Source: an uncultured Chitinophagaceae bacterium
GTDB taxonomy: Bacteria; Bacteroidota; Bacteroidia; Chitinophagales; Chitinophagaceae
Assembly: GCA_903895845.1 (NCBI GenBank)
Contig: CAITVK010000102.1
Location: forward strand, 1 to 55,063
Reading direction: 5' to 3'
Length of the DNA: 55,063 nt
Below are positions 1-8,496 of the stretch, piece after piece; position 1 is the stretch's first letter, and the number at the start of each line of letters is the position of its first letter. Below the pieces are notes generated by a model. It made no database searches. It was given only the letters and a program-made list of their open reading frames with translations, and had not been told where the DNA came from. A program made the translations under genes and the position numbers.

Positions 1-99
1 ACGCTTATTCACTAGATTTTTTACTGCGGATTTCTTCAAAGCATCAGAGAATATCCTTCGTTCCCTGACCACTAACTTTTCTTTCGTAGACTCCTTCAT
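1..99 (-). CDS. Partial transposase-like protein (N-terminus only)
   Basis: An open frame starts at an ATG complementary to 97-99 and runs off the left edge after 33 codons. The peptide is very basic and contains R-E-R-R-I-F-S-D-A-L-K-K, which resembles the start of orfA-type helix-turn-helix transposase proteins of Bacteroidota insertion sequences. An 18-bp perfect inverted repeat (102-119, GTTGAC-T6-GTCAAC) lies just upstream of its start. Too little is present to name the IS family, and it could be another small DNA-binding protein. Confidence 0.4.
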   Translation of the reverse strand, partial: MKESTKEKLVVRERRIFSDALKKSAVKNLVNKR

Positions 100-101
100 A
101 A

Positions 102-119
102 GTTGACTTTTTTGTCAAC
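102..119. repeat. Short perfect inverted repeat upstream of the edge gene
   Basis: Six-base arms GTTGAC and GTCAAC flank six T residues. The position just upstream of the transposase-like start fits an operator, an IS terminal structure or a weak terminator. The sequence does not decide between these. Confidence 0.4.
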
Positions 120-141
120 CTATATCAGGCAGGAACATCTA

Positions 142-180
142 TTATCTACTATCTCATAACTACTATCTACTATCTAACTA
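142..180. repeat. Tandem heptamer-like repeat (TATCTAC variants)
   Basis: The stretch is built from variants of TATCTAC and ATCTAACT repeated about five times with small slips. It resembles the other 7-base microsatellites in this window (37533-37604, 51146-51308) in unit length, but I see no inverted partner here. Confidence 0.6.
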
Positions 181-212
181 TCCAGCTTTCATCATTATTA
201 AATTGGCTTACA

Positions 213-1283
213 ATGACAAACAGACAAGCGGCTCAGGAGACAAGGAATGTTACGGTATGTGCATTTTTGCAAGTTCCGGCAAATGCGGCTATCTATGCGG
301 GTAGTGTTGCGTTTAGTACGATTGCTACTAAGATGCAAACTGATAGTGATGCGGCTGTGGTGGCTGGCAATAACGCCTTGGCTGATAATACGGGGTATAG
401 TCTGGATAAGGTTGTAGCTAAGGAAGCGGCTAGTGAAGTAGCTGCACAATTGTGTGCCAGCAGTAAAGTGAAGCTAGACCTTTTGGGTAATAATGCTATT
501 TCTGATTTGTTGCATAGTGCTGTTACCTATTACTCTACTGCCAAAGATGCCATTTGTGGTAACAGGTTGATGAGCGTGTACAATGCTATGTATACTAACC
601 TGGAAATGATTACAGCAGATTATTTGACTGAAACTGAACTAACAACTTTACTTACTAAAATAAATAGTTATACCGCACTGAAGGGATCGAGCAGTTTGGT
701 AAATAACAATAGCCCTGTGCTGACAAAGGAATATAATACTGCTATAAAATTGACTAGTACCGATGTGGCAACCATTAAGGAACTAGCGAAGTTTTATAAA
801 AAGCCCCAACCTCTTTTTTATGCTGGCATTATGAAGGCTTGTAAAATGCCGGCCGTTACGGTGCGTCATACGCCGGTAATTATTACTATTACGGATGCTA
901 GTACCACTGGTGTATTGGCTGGCGTGACAGGCACATTGACTAAATCTGCGGAGACACCTGTTAGTAATGTAGCAGGTATTATGACTTATGCCACAGTTTC
1001 GGCTGGTAGTGCTACTGGAACATTTGCGAAAACGGGTTTTATTACTACCATCAGAACTATTAACATTTTGAGAGGCAAAACAAACTCCTATTCTGTTGCA
1101 TTGGTGCCGGGCATAATGACTGCTGAACAGGAAGAAGCGATTAGCACGAGATTGGCACAAGTTATTGCTGATGACAAGGCAGCAATAGCGGCAAAGAAGA
1201 AGGCTAGAAAAGATGCGATTGATGCTGTAGCCGCTGCTAAATTGCTTGAAACAGAAGCAATTACAGTGAACAGTGAGGAGTGA
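213..1283 (+). CDS. Hypothetical Ala/Thr-rich protein with a carboxypeptidase-regulatory-like segment
   Basis: This 356-residue protein starts at ATG 213. I do not recognise a named family. Residues about 1-200 are helical and rich in Ala, Thr and Ser. Residues about 222-292 have alternating hydrophobic beta-strand character with a G-V-L-A-G-V pattern like carboxypeptidase-regulatory (prealbumin-like) domains. The C-terminus (about 320-350) is a charged Ala/Lys helix. No signal peptide or membrane segment is visible. A strong hairpin terminator follows 13 bases after the stop, so it is probably a single-gene unit. Its composition resembles the other unassigned protein at 47639-48352. Being a real gene is likely; its function is unknown. 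Confidence 0.7.
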   Translation: MTNRQAAQETRNVTVCAFLQVPANAAIYAGSVAFSTIATKMQTDSDAAVVAGNNALADNTGYSLDKVVAKEAASEVAAQLCASSKVKLDLLGNNAISDLLHSAVTYYSTAKDAICGNRLMSVYNAMYTNLEMITADYLTETELTTLLTKINSYTALKGSSSLVNNNSPVLTKEYNTAIKLTSTDVATIKELAKFYKKPQPLFYAGIMKACKMPAVTVRHTPVIITITDASTTGVLAGVTGTLTKSAETPVSNVAGIMTYATVSAGSATGTFAKTGFITTIRTINILRGKTNSYSVALVPGIMTAEQEEAISTRLAQVIADDKAAIAAKKKARKDAIDAVAAAKLLETEAITVNSEE

Positions 1284-1296
1284 TTAATGATAAGTG

Positions 1297-1338
1297 ATAA
1301 AGAAGCCCTTGAAACTGAAGTTTCAAGGGCTTCTTTAT
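1297..1338 (+). terminator. Rho-independent-type terminator
   Basis: A perfect 19-bp stem (1297-1315 with 1320-1338) closes a TGAA loop, directly after the hypothetical gene. The descending arm ends in CTTCTTTAT. The CCCTTGAA...TTCAAGGG core recurs in the terminator at 30802-30830. Confidence 0.85.
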
Positions 1339-1678
1339 GTGTAGATTTTAATATCTAAACAACTTTATATACCTAATCTCGTCAAGTTCCAAACCAACAT
1401 CAATCTTTTAATAATCTTACAACCTATCTTACTTTCAATTACAAGAACTAGATGTTAAGCTTTCCTCCCATCTCCCTACTACATCCTTCCCGTTTCCAAA
1501 AGTGCTACACTATAGAAGTGCAACGCCAATGCAAGAGGTTCCAAAACCAAATCCAACAACAATAAAGCAGATAAACCCACTTCAATTGCGCCCACTTCTT
1601 TTGATATCCGATATTGGTAGGCCGCTTTTCGGCTAAACTTACTTTTGCTTTCTGCCAACACTTAACTTCGCCGCGTAT
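1339..1678. other. Intergenic region upstream of rimO
   Basis: No convincing gene is present. The only signal is TACTTTTG at 1640-1647, a match to the Bacteroidota -7 element TAnnTTTG, 31 bases before the rimO start. A TTGG lies at 1614-1617, a little farther upstream than usual for the -33 element. The 60-codon reverse frame across 1479-1661 looks like chance. Confidence 0.5.
1640..1647 (+). promoter_or_regulatory. Putative rimO-bshC promoter (-7 box)
   Basis: TACTTTTG fits the TAnnTTTG -7 consensus of the Bacteroidota housekeeping sigma factor. It lies 31 bases upstream of the ATG at 1679. Confidence 0.5.
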
Positions 1679-2986
1679 ATGAAGGCAAGGACAACAAAAA
1701 AAGACAAGGTAAACATCATTACGCTGGGTTGTAGCAAAAACTTGGTGGATAGCGAGGTGCTTAGTGGGCAACTAGCGGCAAACGCCATAGATGTGGTGCA
1801 CGAAAATAAAAAGCTAGATCACAACATCGTGGTCGTAAACACCTGTGGCTTTATTGATAAGGCAAAAGAAGAAAGTATCAACACAATATTGGATCAGCTG
1901 GAACTGAAACGCAGGGGCAAACTAGACAAAGTTTATGTAACTGGTTGTTTGAGCGAGCGTTATAGGACCGATCTGGAAGTAGAGATGCCCGAAGTAGATG
2001 CTTGGTTCGGCACAATGGAACTGCCTTTGATGCTAAAACAGTTTGAAGCCGACTATAAAACAGAACTTATTGGAGAAAGATTGCTGAGTACGCCCCAACA
2101 CTATGCTTATTTGAAGATAAGTGAAGGTTGCAACCGTACTTGTTCCTTTTGCGCTATTCCATTGATGCGTGGTCAGCATGTGAGTAAGCCTATCGAAGAA
2201 CTAGTAGCCGAAGCAGAAGGATTAGTAAAGAAAGGAGTGAAAGAAGTGATGCTGATAGCGCAGGAACTTACTTACTATGGATTGGATATTTATAAAAAGA
2301 GGGACTTGCCGAGGTTGTTGAATGCATTGGCAGACGTAAAAGGGCTAGAATGGATACGGCTGCATTATGCTTACCCATCTAAGTTTCCGATGGAAGTATT
2401 GGATGTGATGCGCGAAAGGGATAATATTTGCAAATACCTGGATATGCCGTTGCAACATGCTAGTAATAATATGCTTAAAGCGATGAAACGCAATATTACC
2501 CGTGAAGAAATGGGTGAACTGATTGCACAGATAAGGGAAAGAGTACCGGGTATTTGTATCAGAACCACTTTGATTGCTGGCTTCCCGGGAGAAACAGAGG
2601 AAGATGTGGAAGAGCTAAAAGAATTCTTGATAGAACACAAGTTTGACAGAGTGGGTATATTTACTTACAGTCACGAGGAGAATACTTCTGCCCACCTATT
2701 GGAAGATGATGTAGACCAGGAAACAAAAGAACTGCGTGCGCAAGAAATAATGGAAGTGCAACAAGAGATTAGTCTGGAAAAGAATCAAGAGAAAGTAGGA
2801 AGGATATTGAAAGTAATGGTTGATAAGAAAGAAGCTGGGCGTTATTTGGGAAGAACGGAATTTGATAGCGTAGAAGTGGATAATGAAGTGATAATTAATA
2901 CAAAAAAGAAACTTTCTATCGGCGAATTTGTAATGGTAAAGATTACAAAAGCTTTTGATTACGACTTAGAGGCAGAACTTGTATAG
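1679..2986 (+). CDS. rimO: Ribosomal protein S12 methylthiotransferase RimO
   Basis: RimO is a radical-SAM enzyme that adds a methylthio group to an aspartate of ribosomal protein S12. The 435-residue protein has the family layout. The N-terminal UPF0004 domain carries three cluster cysteines (about C18, C56 and C90). The radical SAM motif C-N-R-T-C-S-F-C lies at about 151-158. A basic TRAM-like domain closes the protein. The opening ITLGCSKNLVDSE and the GCNRTCSFC surroundings favour RimO over the tRNA enzyme MiaB. The length is normal. bshC follows after 18 bases, so the two are probably co-transcribed. Confidence 0.95.
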   Translation: MKARTTKKDKVNIITLGCSKNLVDSEVLSGQLAANAIDVVHENKKLDHNIVVVNTCGFIDKAKEESINTILDQLELKRRGKLDKVYVTGCLSERYRTDLEVEMPEVDAWFGTMELPLMLKQFEADYKTELIGERLLSTPQHYAYLKISEGCNRTCSFCAIPLMRGQHVSKPIEELVAEAEGLVKKGVKEVMLIAQELTYYGLDIYKKRDLPRLLNALADVKGLEWIRLHYAYPSKFPMEVLDVMRERDNICKYLDMPLQHASNNMLKAMKRNITREEMGELIAQIRERVPGICIRTTLIAGFPGETEEDVEELKEFLIEHKFDRVGIFTYSHEENTSAHLLEDDVDQETKELRAQEIMEVQQEISLEKNQEKVGRILKVMVDKKEAGRYLGRTEFDSVEVDNEVIINTKKKLSIGEFVMVKITKAFDYDLEAELV

Positions 2987-3004
2987 GCACTTTTTACAAC
3001 AGTT

Positions 3005-4633
3005 ATGGTTAATCACGTAGAGTCTTCGCATCACATCAATCAAAAAGAGACAATAGATGTTTCTTATGAGTCCACAGGATTCTTTTCTAAACTAGTTGCA
3101 GATTATTTATCCGGTAATGAGAACCTGCGTGAATTTTATAAACATCCTGTTTCCATAGAAGGAATAAGGGCATCGATACAGGAACGGAAAGCTTTCAAGA
3201 CCAACCGGAAGTTATTGGTTGCTTCACTAACAAAACAATATGAAGGGATACATTTAAACGCCCTACAGGAGCAGAACTTACAATCGCTTTTAGGGGAAGA
3301 TACTTTCACGATTACAACGGCACATCAGCCCAATATTTTTACTGGACCCTTGTATTTCATTTACAAGATTCTTCACGCTATTAAGTTGGCAAATGAACTG
3401 AAACTTCAATTGCCAGAATATGATTTTGTTCCGGTTTATTATATGGGAAGCGAAGATGCTGACTTAGATGAACTTGGATATATTTATCTGAATGGAGAAA
3501 AGCGCATCTGGGAAACAAATCAAACAGGTGCGGTTGGAAGAATGAAAATTGACAAGGCATTCTTGCAATTGATAGATTCTATTGAAGGTCAGCTAGGGAT
3601 TCATCCATTTGGGAATCGGTTGATTGCTGTTTTTAGAGAATGTTATTCAATCGGTAAAACTATCCAACAAGCTACGCTGGAATTAGTCAACAATCTATTT
3701 GCTTCTTATGGCCTGTTAATAGTGATACCAGACAATGCTGCACTCAAACAAAGTTTTAATAGCTTTATCAAGAAAGAGTTGGAAGAACAGTTTTCCAATA
3801 AAGCTGTTTCCGAGACTATCCATGAACTAAGCAAACATTATAAACCACAAGCAGGTGGAAGAGAATTGAATTTATTTTACCTGATAGAAGATAAGCGAGA
3901 AAGAATAGAACTTTCAACAAAGGGATATACAGTTACTAGCCTGAACAAAAACTGGACTTTAAATGAAATATTGCAAGAGCTGGAACAATACCCAGAAAGA
4001 TTTAGTGCCAATGTGATTTTAAGGGGTGTATTTCAAGAAACCATCCTGCCTAATATTGCTTTTATTGGAGGAGGAGGGGAATTGGCCTATTGGCTTGAAT
4101 TGAAAAAAGTGTTTGAGGCAGTACAAGTTCCTTACCCAATGCTTGTTTTGCGCAATTCTTTCTTGCTGGTGAAACAAAGTTTTATTGAAAGAATCAAAAA
4201 ACTTTGTTTTAAGATAGAAGACTTTTTTGCAGATGAAATGGTTTTGATAAATAAACTGGTGAAAAGAGATTCTGAAAATAGATTAACTCTTGACGATGAA
4301 ATAAAAGCCATTGAGTCGACTTATAACAGTTTGAGAAATACTGCCGCCACCGTTGACACGACACTTTTGCTACACATTGATTCTTTACAAAAAAATGCTT
4401 TGAAAAAAATAAATGAACTAGAGAAGAAATTGCTGCGGGCTGAGAAAAGGAAATTCAAAGATGAACAGCATCAGATTGCAACAATTAAAAGGATACTCTT
4501 CCCCAGAAACAGCTTGCAGGAAAGGATAGACAATTTTGCACCGTTTTATGCTATAGGGGGTAAAGAATGGATAGATTTCGTTTACAACCATACATTTGCA
4601 TTTGAACAACTATTTCGCATCATAGAATATTAG
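3005..4633 (+). CDS. bshC: Bacillithiol biosynthesis cysteine-adding enzyme BshC
   Basis: BshC performs the last step of bacillithiol synthesis, adding cysteine to glucosaminyl-malate. The 542-residue protein shows the family hallmark around residues 98-125 (T-T-A-H-Q-P-N-I-F-T-G-P-L-Y-F, then IYKILHAIKLANEL). It also has the MGSEDADLDELGYIYLNG segment near 150-165 and a long coiled-coil region at about 450-500, as expected for BshC. It lies 18 bases after rimO. No other bsh gene is in the window. The length matches the family, and the assignment is based on motif recognition. Confidence 0.93.
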   Translation: MVNHVESSHHINQKETIDVSYESTGFFSKLVADYLSGNENLREFYKHPVSIEGIRASIQERKAFKTNRKLLVASLTKQYEGIHLNALQEQNLQSLLGEDTFTITTAHQPNIFTGPLYFIYKILHAIKLANELKLQLPEYDFVPVYYMGSEDADLDELGYIYLNGEKRIWETNQTGAVGRMKIDKAFLQLIDSIEGQLGIHPFGNRLIAVFRECYSIGKTIQQATLELVNNLFASYGLLIVIPDNAALKQSFNSFIKKELEEQFSNKAVSETIHELSKHYKPQAGGRELNLFYLIEDKRERIELSTKGYTVTSLNKNWTLNEILQELEQYPERFSANVILRGVFQETILPNIAFIGGGGELAYWLELKKVFEAVQVPYPMLVLRNSFLLVKQSFIERIKKLCFKIEDFFADEMVLINKLVKRDSENRLTLDDEIKAIESTYNSLRNTAATVDTTLLLHIDSLQKNALKKINELEKKLLRAEKRKFKDEQHQIATIKRILFPRNSLQERIDNFAPFYAIGGKEWIDFVYNHTFAFEQLFRIIEY

Positions 4634-4698
4634 CTTGTTATTGTAACCAATTTAGATTAAACATATTTTTCAACCCCTTTCTTAATTACACCCCATTT

Positions 4699-5127
4699 AT
4701 GAGTACAGCTAGTTTATGGCCTTCTTTTGGAGAGACCCCCATTGTTAAGACACCCAAAATTATTCTTCAAGAACAAGCAAAACACCTGGAGAAGATTACA
4801 CTTGGCTATATCAAAGCAGAAGTTATTACTACTAAGCATCCTACATTATTAAATAAAATATCCCATCTGTTAAAAATAACTGCACCACATGTAGAAGGCT
4901 ATAGTACAATCATTGTTGAAGTAGATCATGATGTAATAAAGCTATACCCCTTAACTGTTGTTTCGAGAATTAAACCTATGCCAGTTACTTTTACCGCTAC
5001 AAATGATGCTGAATTTTTTGCAATGCTAAATAGGGTTTTTGAGGAAAGGGAAACAATTGACACCATTCAAAGCTTGCTGGTTCAAAGTAAGTCTAATGAA
5101 AGTTATATAAAAGGCACATTGGTTTAG
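4699..5127 (+). CDS. Hypothetical protein, 142 aa
   Basis: The protein starts at ATG 4699, 65 bases after bshC, and has no signal peptide or membrane segment. It looks like a small soluble alpha/beta protein. I recognise no family motif. It may be co-transcribed with rimO-bshC. It ends just before a 50-bp perfect palindrome that separates it from the convergent gene at 5202-6164. The codon usage looks like its neighbours. A role in thiol metabolism would be guesswork. Confidence 0.7.
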   Translation: MSTASLWPSFGETPIVKTPKIILQEQAKHLEKITLGYIKAEVITTKHPTLLNKISHLLKITAPHVEGYSTIIVEVDHDVIKLYPLTVVSRIKPMPVTFTATNDAEFFAMLNRVFEERETIDTIQSLLVQSKSNESYIKGTLV

Positions 5128-5135
5128 AAGAGCTT

Positions 5136-5185
5136 TATACAAACAAAGCGCGCAGTACAATTGTACTGCGCGCTTTGTTTGTATA
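5136..5185. terminator. Perfect 50-bp spacerless palindrome between convergent genes
   Basis: Positions 5136-5160 are the exact reverse complement of 5161-5185. There is no central spacer and the centre is CAATTG. It sits between stops at 5127 (+) and 5202 (-), so it probably works as a bidirectional terminator. The inner part CGCGCAGTAC is G+C rich. Confidence 0.8.
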
Positions 5186-5201
5186 ATCAGAATTGTTTAA
5201 A

Positions 5202-6164
5202 TTACAATCCTAGAAACGTACTCTTCTTTAAGGTTTTCACACCTTCTCCAATCTTAAATCCGTTATTGTAAATTGATATTTTGTAATCACCAACCTGATA
5301 CTTGCCTGTTGTATTTTTCCAATCAGCCTTAATCGTTTTTCTTTTGCCTTGTTCGTAAGTTGAATCAACTCTAAGAGTATAAACTTTCGCACCTTCCTCC
5401 CTACTAACAAATGTTGAACCGTCTGTAATTGCCTTCCCATCGGGGCCTGTAACAGCGATGTAAATTTGTTTTACACCACTCGGAGAAACCATATTTTCGT
5501 CCAAGTCAAAAGTGAACCGCAGTAAATCGGCTTTCTTAGCTGTCGAAGTAAGGACTTCCTTACCGCTACTTTTCTTTTCTATCGCTGCAATTGAAATATT
5601 AGATGCATGAAGTGTTGATGCAAGATCTTCTACATTTCTTTTTGCAGCCTCTGTATTACTTAGATTTTGCTGTAAAGTCTTTGTTGCTGCATTCAAACTA
5701 TCCTTTTGTGTAGTTAGTTGAGCATTTGCGGAAGTCAATACCTTATTTTCTCCCTTTAGTCTCTCAATTTCCGCCGAATAGCCTTCTATTTCAGTTTTCA
5801 ATTGTCCTATTTCATCTTTTGCTCTTTTCAATTCCTCATCTGTTGCATTCCTCTTATTAAGGATGCTACTAATGTCTGACTTTAGCTTTGATATCTTATC
5901 ATTTTGTTCAGCCAATGCCCCTTGAAACTTTGTATTACTTGTTTGCAAAGAATCCAATTTAGAGCTTGCACTGTTAAAAGCCAGTTGAATAGAATCCTTC
6001 TCGGAGTTCACAGTCAATATTTGTGAGTCTCTTTGTGCGATAGTTTCCTTAGTTTTACTTTTATCATAAATAATATAGCTCCAGGTGCCAAGCAAAAGGG
6101 CTATCAAGATTCCGTACCATAATTTACGGCTATCTGTTTGTTGTGAATCATTTGCAGTACTCAT
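5202..6164 (-). CDS. Membrane-anchored coiled-coil protein
   Basis: The 320-residue protein has a short polar N-terminus, one membrane segment at about residues 15-33 (LWYGILIALLLGTWSYIIY) and then a long coiled coil (about 38-195) rich in Lys, Glu, Gln, Asn and Ser. The C-terminal ~120 residues look like a beta-rich globular domain, containing DLDENMVSPSG and KISIYNNGFKIGEG. It is likely anchored in the inner membrane with the coil in the periplasm. Similar proteins are common but unnamed in Bacteroidota. The gene is convergent with 4699-5127 and divergent from the exonuclease gene. Confidence 0.75.
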   Translation of the reverse strand: MSTANDSQQTDSRKLWYGILIALLLGTWSYIIYDKSKTKETIAQRDSQILTVNSEKDSIQLAFNSASSKLDSLQTSNTKFQGALAEQNDKISKLKSDISSILNKRNATDEELKRAKDEIGQLKTEIEGYSAEIERLKGENKVLTSANAQLTTQKDSLNAATKTLQQNLSNTEAAKRNVEDLASTLHASNISIAAIEKKSSGKEVLTSTAKKADLLRFTFDLDENMVSPSGVKQIYIAVTGPDGKAITDGSTFVSREEGAKVYTLRVDSTYEQGKRKTIKADWKNTTGKYQVGDYKISIYNNGFKIGEGVKTLKKSTFLGL

Positions 6165-6200
6165 TTTTTCTGTTTTTTAGTGTTTTTTTAAAATTAGTTT

Positions 6201-6914
6201 ATGTTAAGCAATTTGTTCCTTTTAGATATAGAAACCGTACCACAGTTGGAAGACTACGATTCTCTATCGCCGAGTTGGCAAACCCTTTGGATTGACAAAA
6301 TATCTAAAACCGTGCCTGAAAACACGCCAGCTAAGGAAAGTTATCGGCAAAAAGCAGGTATCTTAGCTGAATTTGGCAAAATTGTTTGCATATCTACCGC
6401 TTTCTTTTTTGATGATAAAGACAGAGAAACTTCTTTGAAGGTAAAAAGCATTTATGGTGACGATGAAAAAGAGCTTCTGCAATCCTTTGTTTTATTGTGC
6501 AATAAAGTATATTCCCGTAACCCTCAATTTCAGTTTGCTGGACATAATATCAAAGAGTTTGATATCCCCTTCATTTGTCGTAGAATGATAGTAAATGGTG
6601 TATCATTACCTGAATATTTACAGCTTTATGAACGGAAACCTTGGGAAGTAAAAATGTTTGATACTCTCAATTGGTGGAAATTTGGTGATCACAAAAACTA
6701 TATCTCACTTCATCTGCTTGCAAATGTACTTGGTCTGCAAACATCTAAAACAGATATGGATGGCAGTATGGTTCAAGATGTATACTATAAAGATAATAAC
6801 CTAAGGCGAATTGCGGATTACTGCGAAAGGGATGTGATAGTAACTGCCAATGTTGTTTTAAAATTTCTCAACCTTCCAGTCATAACAGAAGGAAAGGTGA
6901 TTATTGTACCCTGA
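6201..6914 (+). CDS. Predicted 3'-5' exonuclease (PolB-type DEDD family)
   Basis: The 237-residue protein opens with L-F-L-L-D-I-E-T-V-P, the Exo I motif of DEDDy exonucleases. Exo II is at A-G-H-N-I-K-E-F-D-I-P (about 113-123). An Exo III-like Y-C-E-R-D-V-I-V-T lies near 206-214, with the Y and D in the expected relation. This matches the stand-alone 'PolB-related 3'-5' exonuclease' family, inferred to act on DNA or RNA ends. It begins 36 bases from the divergent coiled-coil gene and precedes holA by 51 bases. Confidence 0.88.
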   Translation: MLSNLFLLDIETVPQLEDYDSLSPSWQTLWIDKISKTVPENTPAKESYRQKAGILAEFGKIVCISTAFFFDDKDRETSLKVKSIYGDDEKELLQSFVLLCNKVYSRNPQFQFAGHNIKEFDIPFICRRMIVNGVSLPEYLQLYERKPWEVKMFDTLNWWKFGDHKNYISLHLLANVLGLQTSKTDMDGSMVQDVYYKDNNLRRIADYCERDVIVTANVVLKFLNLPVITEGKVIIVP

Positions 6915-6952
6915 TTTGTCCTCCAATTATCCAAATTAGTTTCCTTAACAGT

Positions 6953-6960
6953 TACTTTTG
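6953..6960 (+). promoter_or_regulatory. Putative holA promoter (-7 box), near-leaderless
   Basis: TACTTTTG matches TAnnTTTG and ends only five bases before the holA ATG at 6966. Transcription would be expected to begin at or next to the start codon. Confidence 0.5.
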
Positions 6961-6965
6961 CGCTA

Positions 6966-7964
6966 ATGTCAGCAGAAAAGATACTTTCCGATTTAAAGAA
7001 TAAGAAGTTTAAACCCGTTTATTGGCTGGAGGGGGACGAACCATACTTTATAGATGAAATAATGAATTTTGCCGAACACAAAATTCTATCGGAGAGTGAG
7101 GCTAGTTTCAACCTGACCGTTTTCTATGGTCGTGATGCCAATTGGGCAGATGTACTGAACGCTTGCAAACGTTACCCCATGTTTGCCGAATTGCAAGTGG
7201 TATTGCTGAAAGAGGCGCAGTACATGAAAGACATAGACAGGCTGGAGAGTTATATAGACAATCCGTTGGTATCTACTTTGTTTTTTGTAAGCTACAAAGA
7301 AAAGAAAATAGATGGAAGGGGTAAACTTGCTAAGATATTAAAGACAAAATGTGAGTTGCTGACTACCAAGAAGATGTATGATAACCAACTCCCCGATTGG
7401 GCTGGGCAAATGATTCAATCTCTTGGTTTGAGTATCAATCAGAAGGCATTGTTGTTGTTGGTAGATCATATTGGCAATGACCTAAGCCGGATGCAAAATG
7501 AGATTGAGAAACTCGCCATTAACTTAAACGGTCGCAAAAGCATTACGGAAGATGATATTGAAAAGTACATCGGTATCAGCAAAGAATTCAATGTATTTGA
7601 ATTGCAGGATGCCCTTGCAAAGAAAAATTTACCCAAAGCTATCCGTATCAATCAATATTTTGCTGCCAACCCCAAAGCTGCCCCCATTCAGATGGTTTTG
7701 CCTGCGCTATACAACTTCTTTAGCAAAGTGTACATGATTTTTGGTGCAGGCACCAATGACGAAAGGGCTATTGCAACTGCCATCGGTATTAATCCGTACT
7801 TTATAAAAGATTATATGGCGGCGGTTAAAAATTATGGTCAACAAGGGGTAGAAACAATTCTTATTTTGTTGCACGAATATAACCTACGAAGTATTGGCAT
7901 CAACGATACTGGCACAGACGACGGTGAATTGATGAAAGAATTGATTGTAAAAATGATTGCCTAA
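6966..7964 (+). CDS. holA: DNA polymerase III subunit delta
   Basis: HolA is the delta subunit of the clamp loader, which opens the beta clamp during replication. The 332-residue protein has the family pattern. An N-terminal AAA+-like region contains K-P-V-Y-W-L-E-G-D-E-P-Y-F-I-D-E at about 17-32. A middle lid region reads QALLLLVDHIGNDLSRMQNEIEKL (first residues KALLLL), and a helical C-terminal collar follows. There is no complete Walker A motif, as is normal for delta. The start is chosen because a TAnnTTTG box ends five bases upstream. It is convergent with the NUDIX gene across only 17 bases. Confidence 0.93.
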   Translation: MSAEKILSDLKNKKFKPVYWLEGDEPYFIDEIMNFAEHKILSESEASFNLTVFYGRDANWADVLNACKRYPMFAELQVVLLKEAQYMKDIDRLESYIDNPLVSTLFFVSYKEKKIDGRGKLAKILKTKCELLTTKKMYDNQLPDWAGQMIQSLGLSINQKALLLLVDHIGNDLSRMQNEIEKLAINLNGRKSITEDDIEKYIGISKEFNVFELQDALAKKNLPKAIRINQYFAANPKAAPIQMVLPALYNFFSKVYMIFGAGTNDERAIATAIGINPYFIKDYMAAVKNYGQQGVETILILLHEYNLRSIGINDTGTDDGELMKELIVKMIA

Positions 7965-7981
7965 TTATTAGTCGCGACTTT

Positions 7982-8419
7982 TTAGGCAAGCTCAAGTTCT
8001 GGAAACAGACTTAGATACTGCCTGATAATTGTTTCAATATTCGAGTAACTATTGGTCAGAAAAGTTGGTATTGCATCCACTGATACCCATTTTATCTCAG
8101 TAATATTTTCCTCTAGTTGTGGATTCAGCAATTGATTGCTGCTGGTTCTCATTGCATACCAATGACTTTCTTTTATTGCTTGGGAATTTATAAACCGATC
8201 GTGGTATTCATGTTTTGTGATGCCTATAAACGCACCCAACGTCACATCTTTTAATCCTGTTTCTTCTCTTACTTCTCTCACCGCACATGTTTCTATCGAC
8301 TCGCCTTCGTCTAATTTCCCCTTGGGCAAATCCCATTTTTCTTGTCTAAAAATCATCAACAATTCATTCTTCTCATTCCACACAAGCCCACCTGCTGCAA
8401 CTATAATCGGTATATTCAT
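7982..8419 (-). CDS. NUDIX hydrolase
   Basis: The 145-residue protein has a full Nudix box (G-K-L-D-E-G-E-S-I then R-E-V-R-E-E-T-G-L) near residues 34-56, which binds Mg2+ and cleaves nucleoside diphosphates linked to another group. The substrate cannot be read from sequence. I start it at the ATG complementary to 8417-8419 (MNIPIIVAAGG), because the longer frame up to 8473 would overlap the pyrE promoter and the added 18 residues are atypical. It is divergent from pyrE with a 77-base gap. Confidence 0.88.
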   Translation of the reverse strand: MNIPIIVAAGGLVWNEKNELLMIFRQEKWDLPKGKLDEGESIETCAVREVREETGLKDVTLGAFIGITKHEYHDRFINSQAIKESHWYAMRTSSNQLLNPQLEENITEIKWVSVDAIPTFLTNSYSNIETIIRQYLSLFPELELA

Positions 8420-8463
8420 ATCATAAAAATAACAAAAATGATTCCAAATTAGTTCAAAAAGAA

Positions 8464-8492
8464 TTGGGTTCACAATTTCCGCTTTACTTTCG
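8464..8492 (+). promoter_or_regulatory. pyrE promoter (-33 TTG, -7 TACTTTCG)
   Basis: TTGGG at 8464-8468 and TACTTTCG at 8485-8492 are separated by 18 bases counted from TTG, which matches the Bacteroidota promoter TTG-N17-20-TAnnTTTG with one mismatch. The ATG follows four bases later, so the transcript is predicted to be leaderless. Confidence 0.6.
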
Positions 8493-8496
8493 TGTG

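Noticed and set aside
1479-1771. Short reverse-strand frames upstream of and over the start of rimO
   Set aside because: They overlap the rimO promoter and start codon, lack family features and look like chance.
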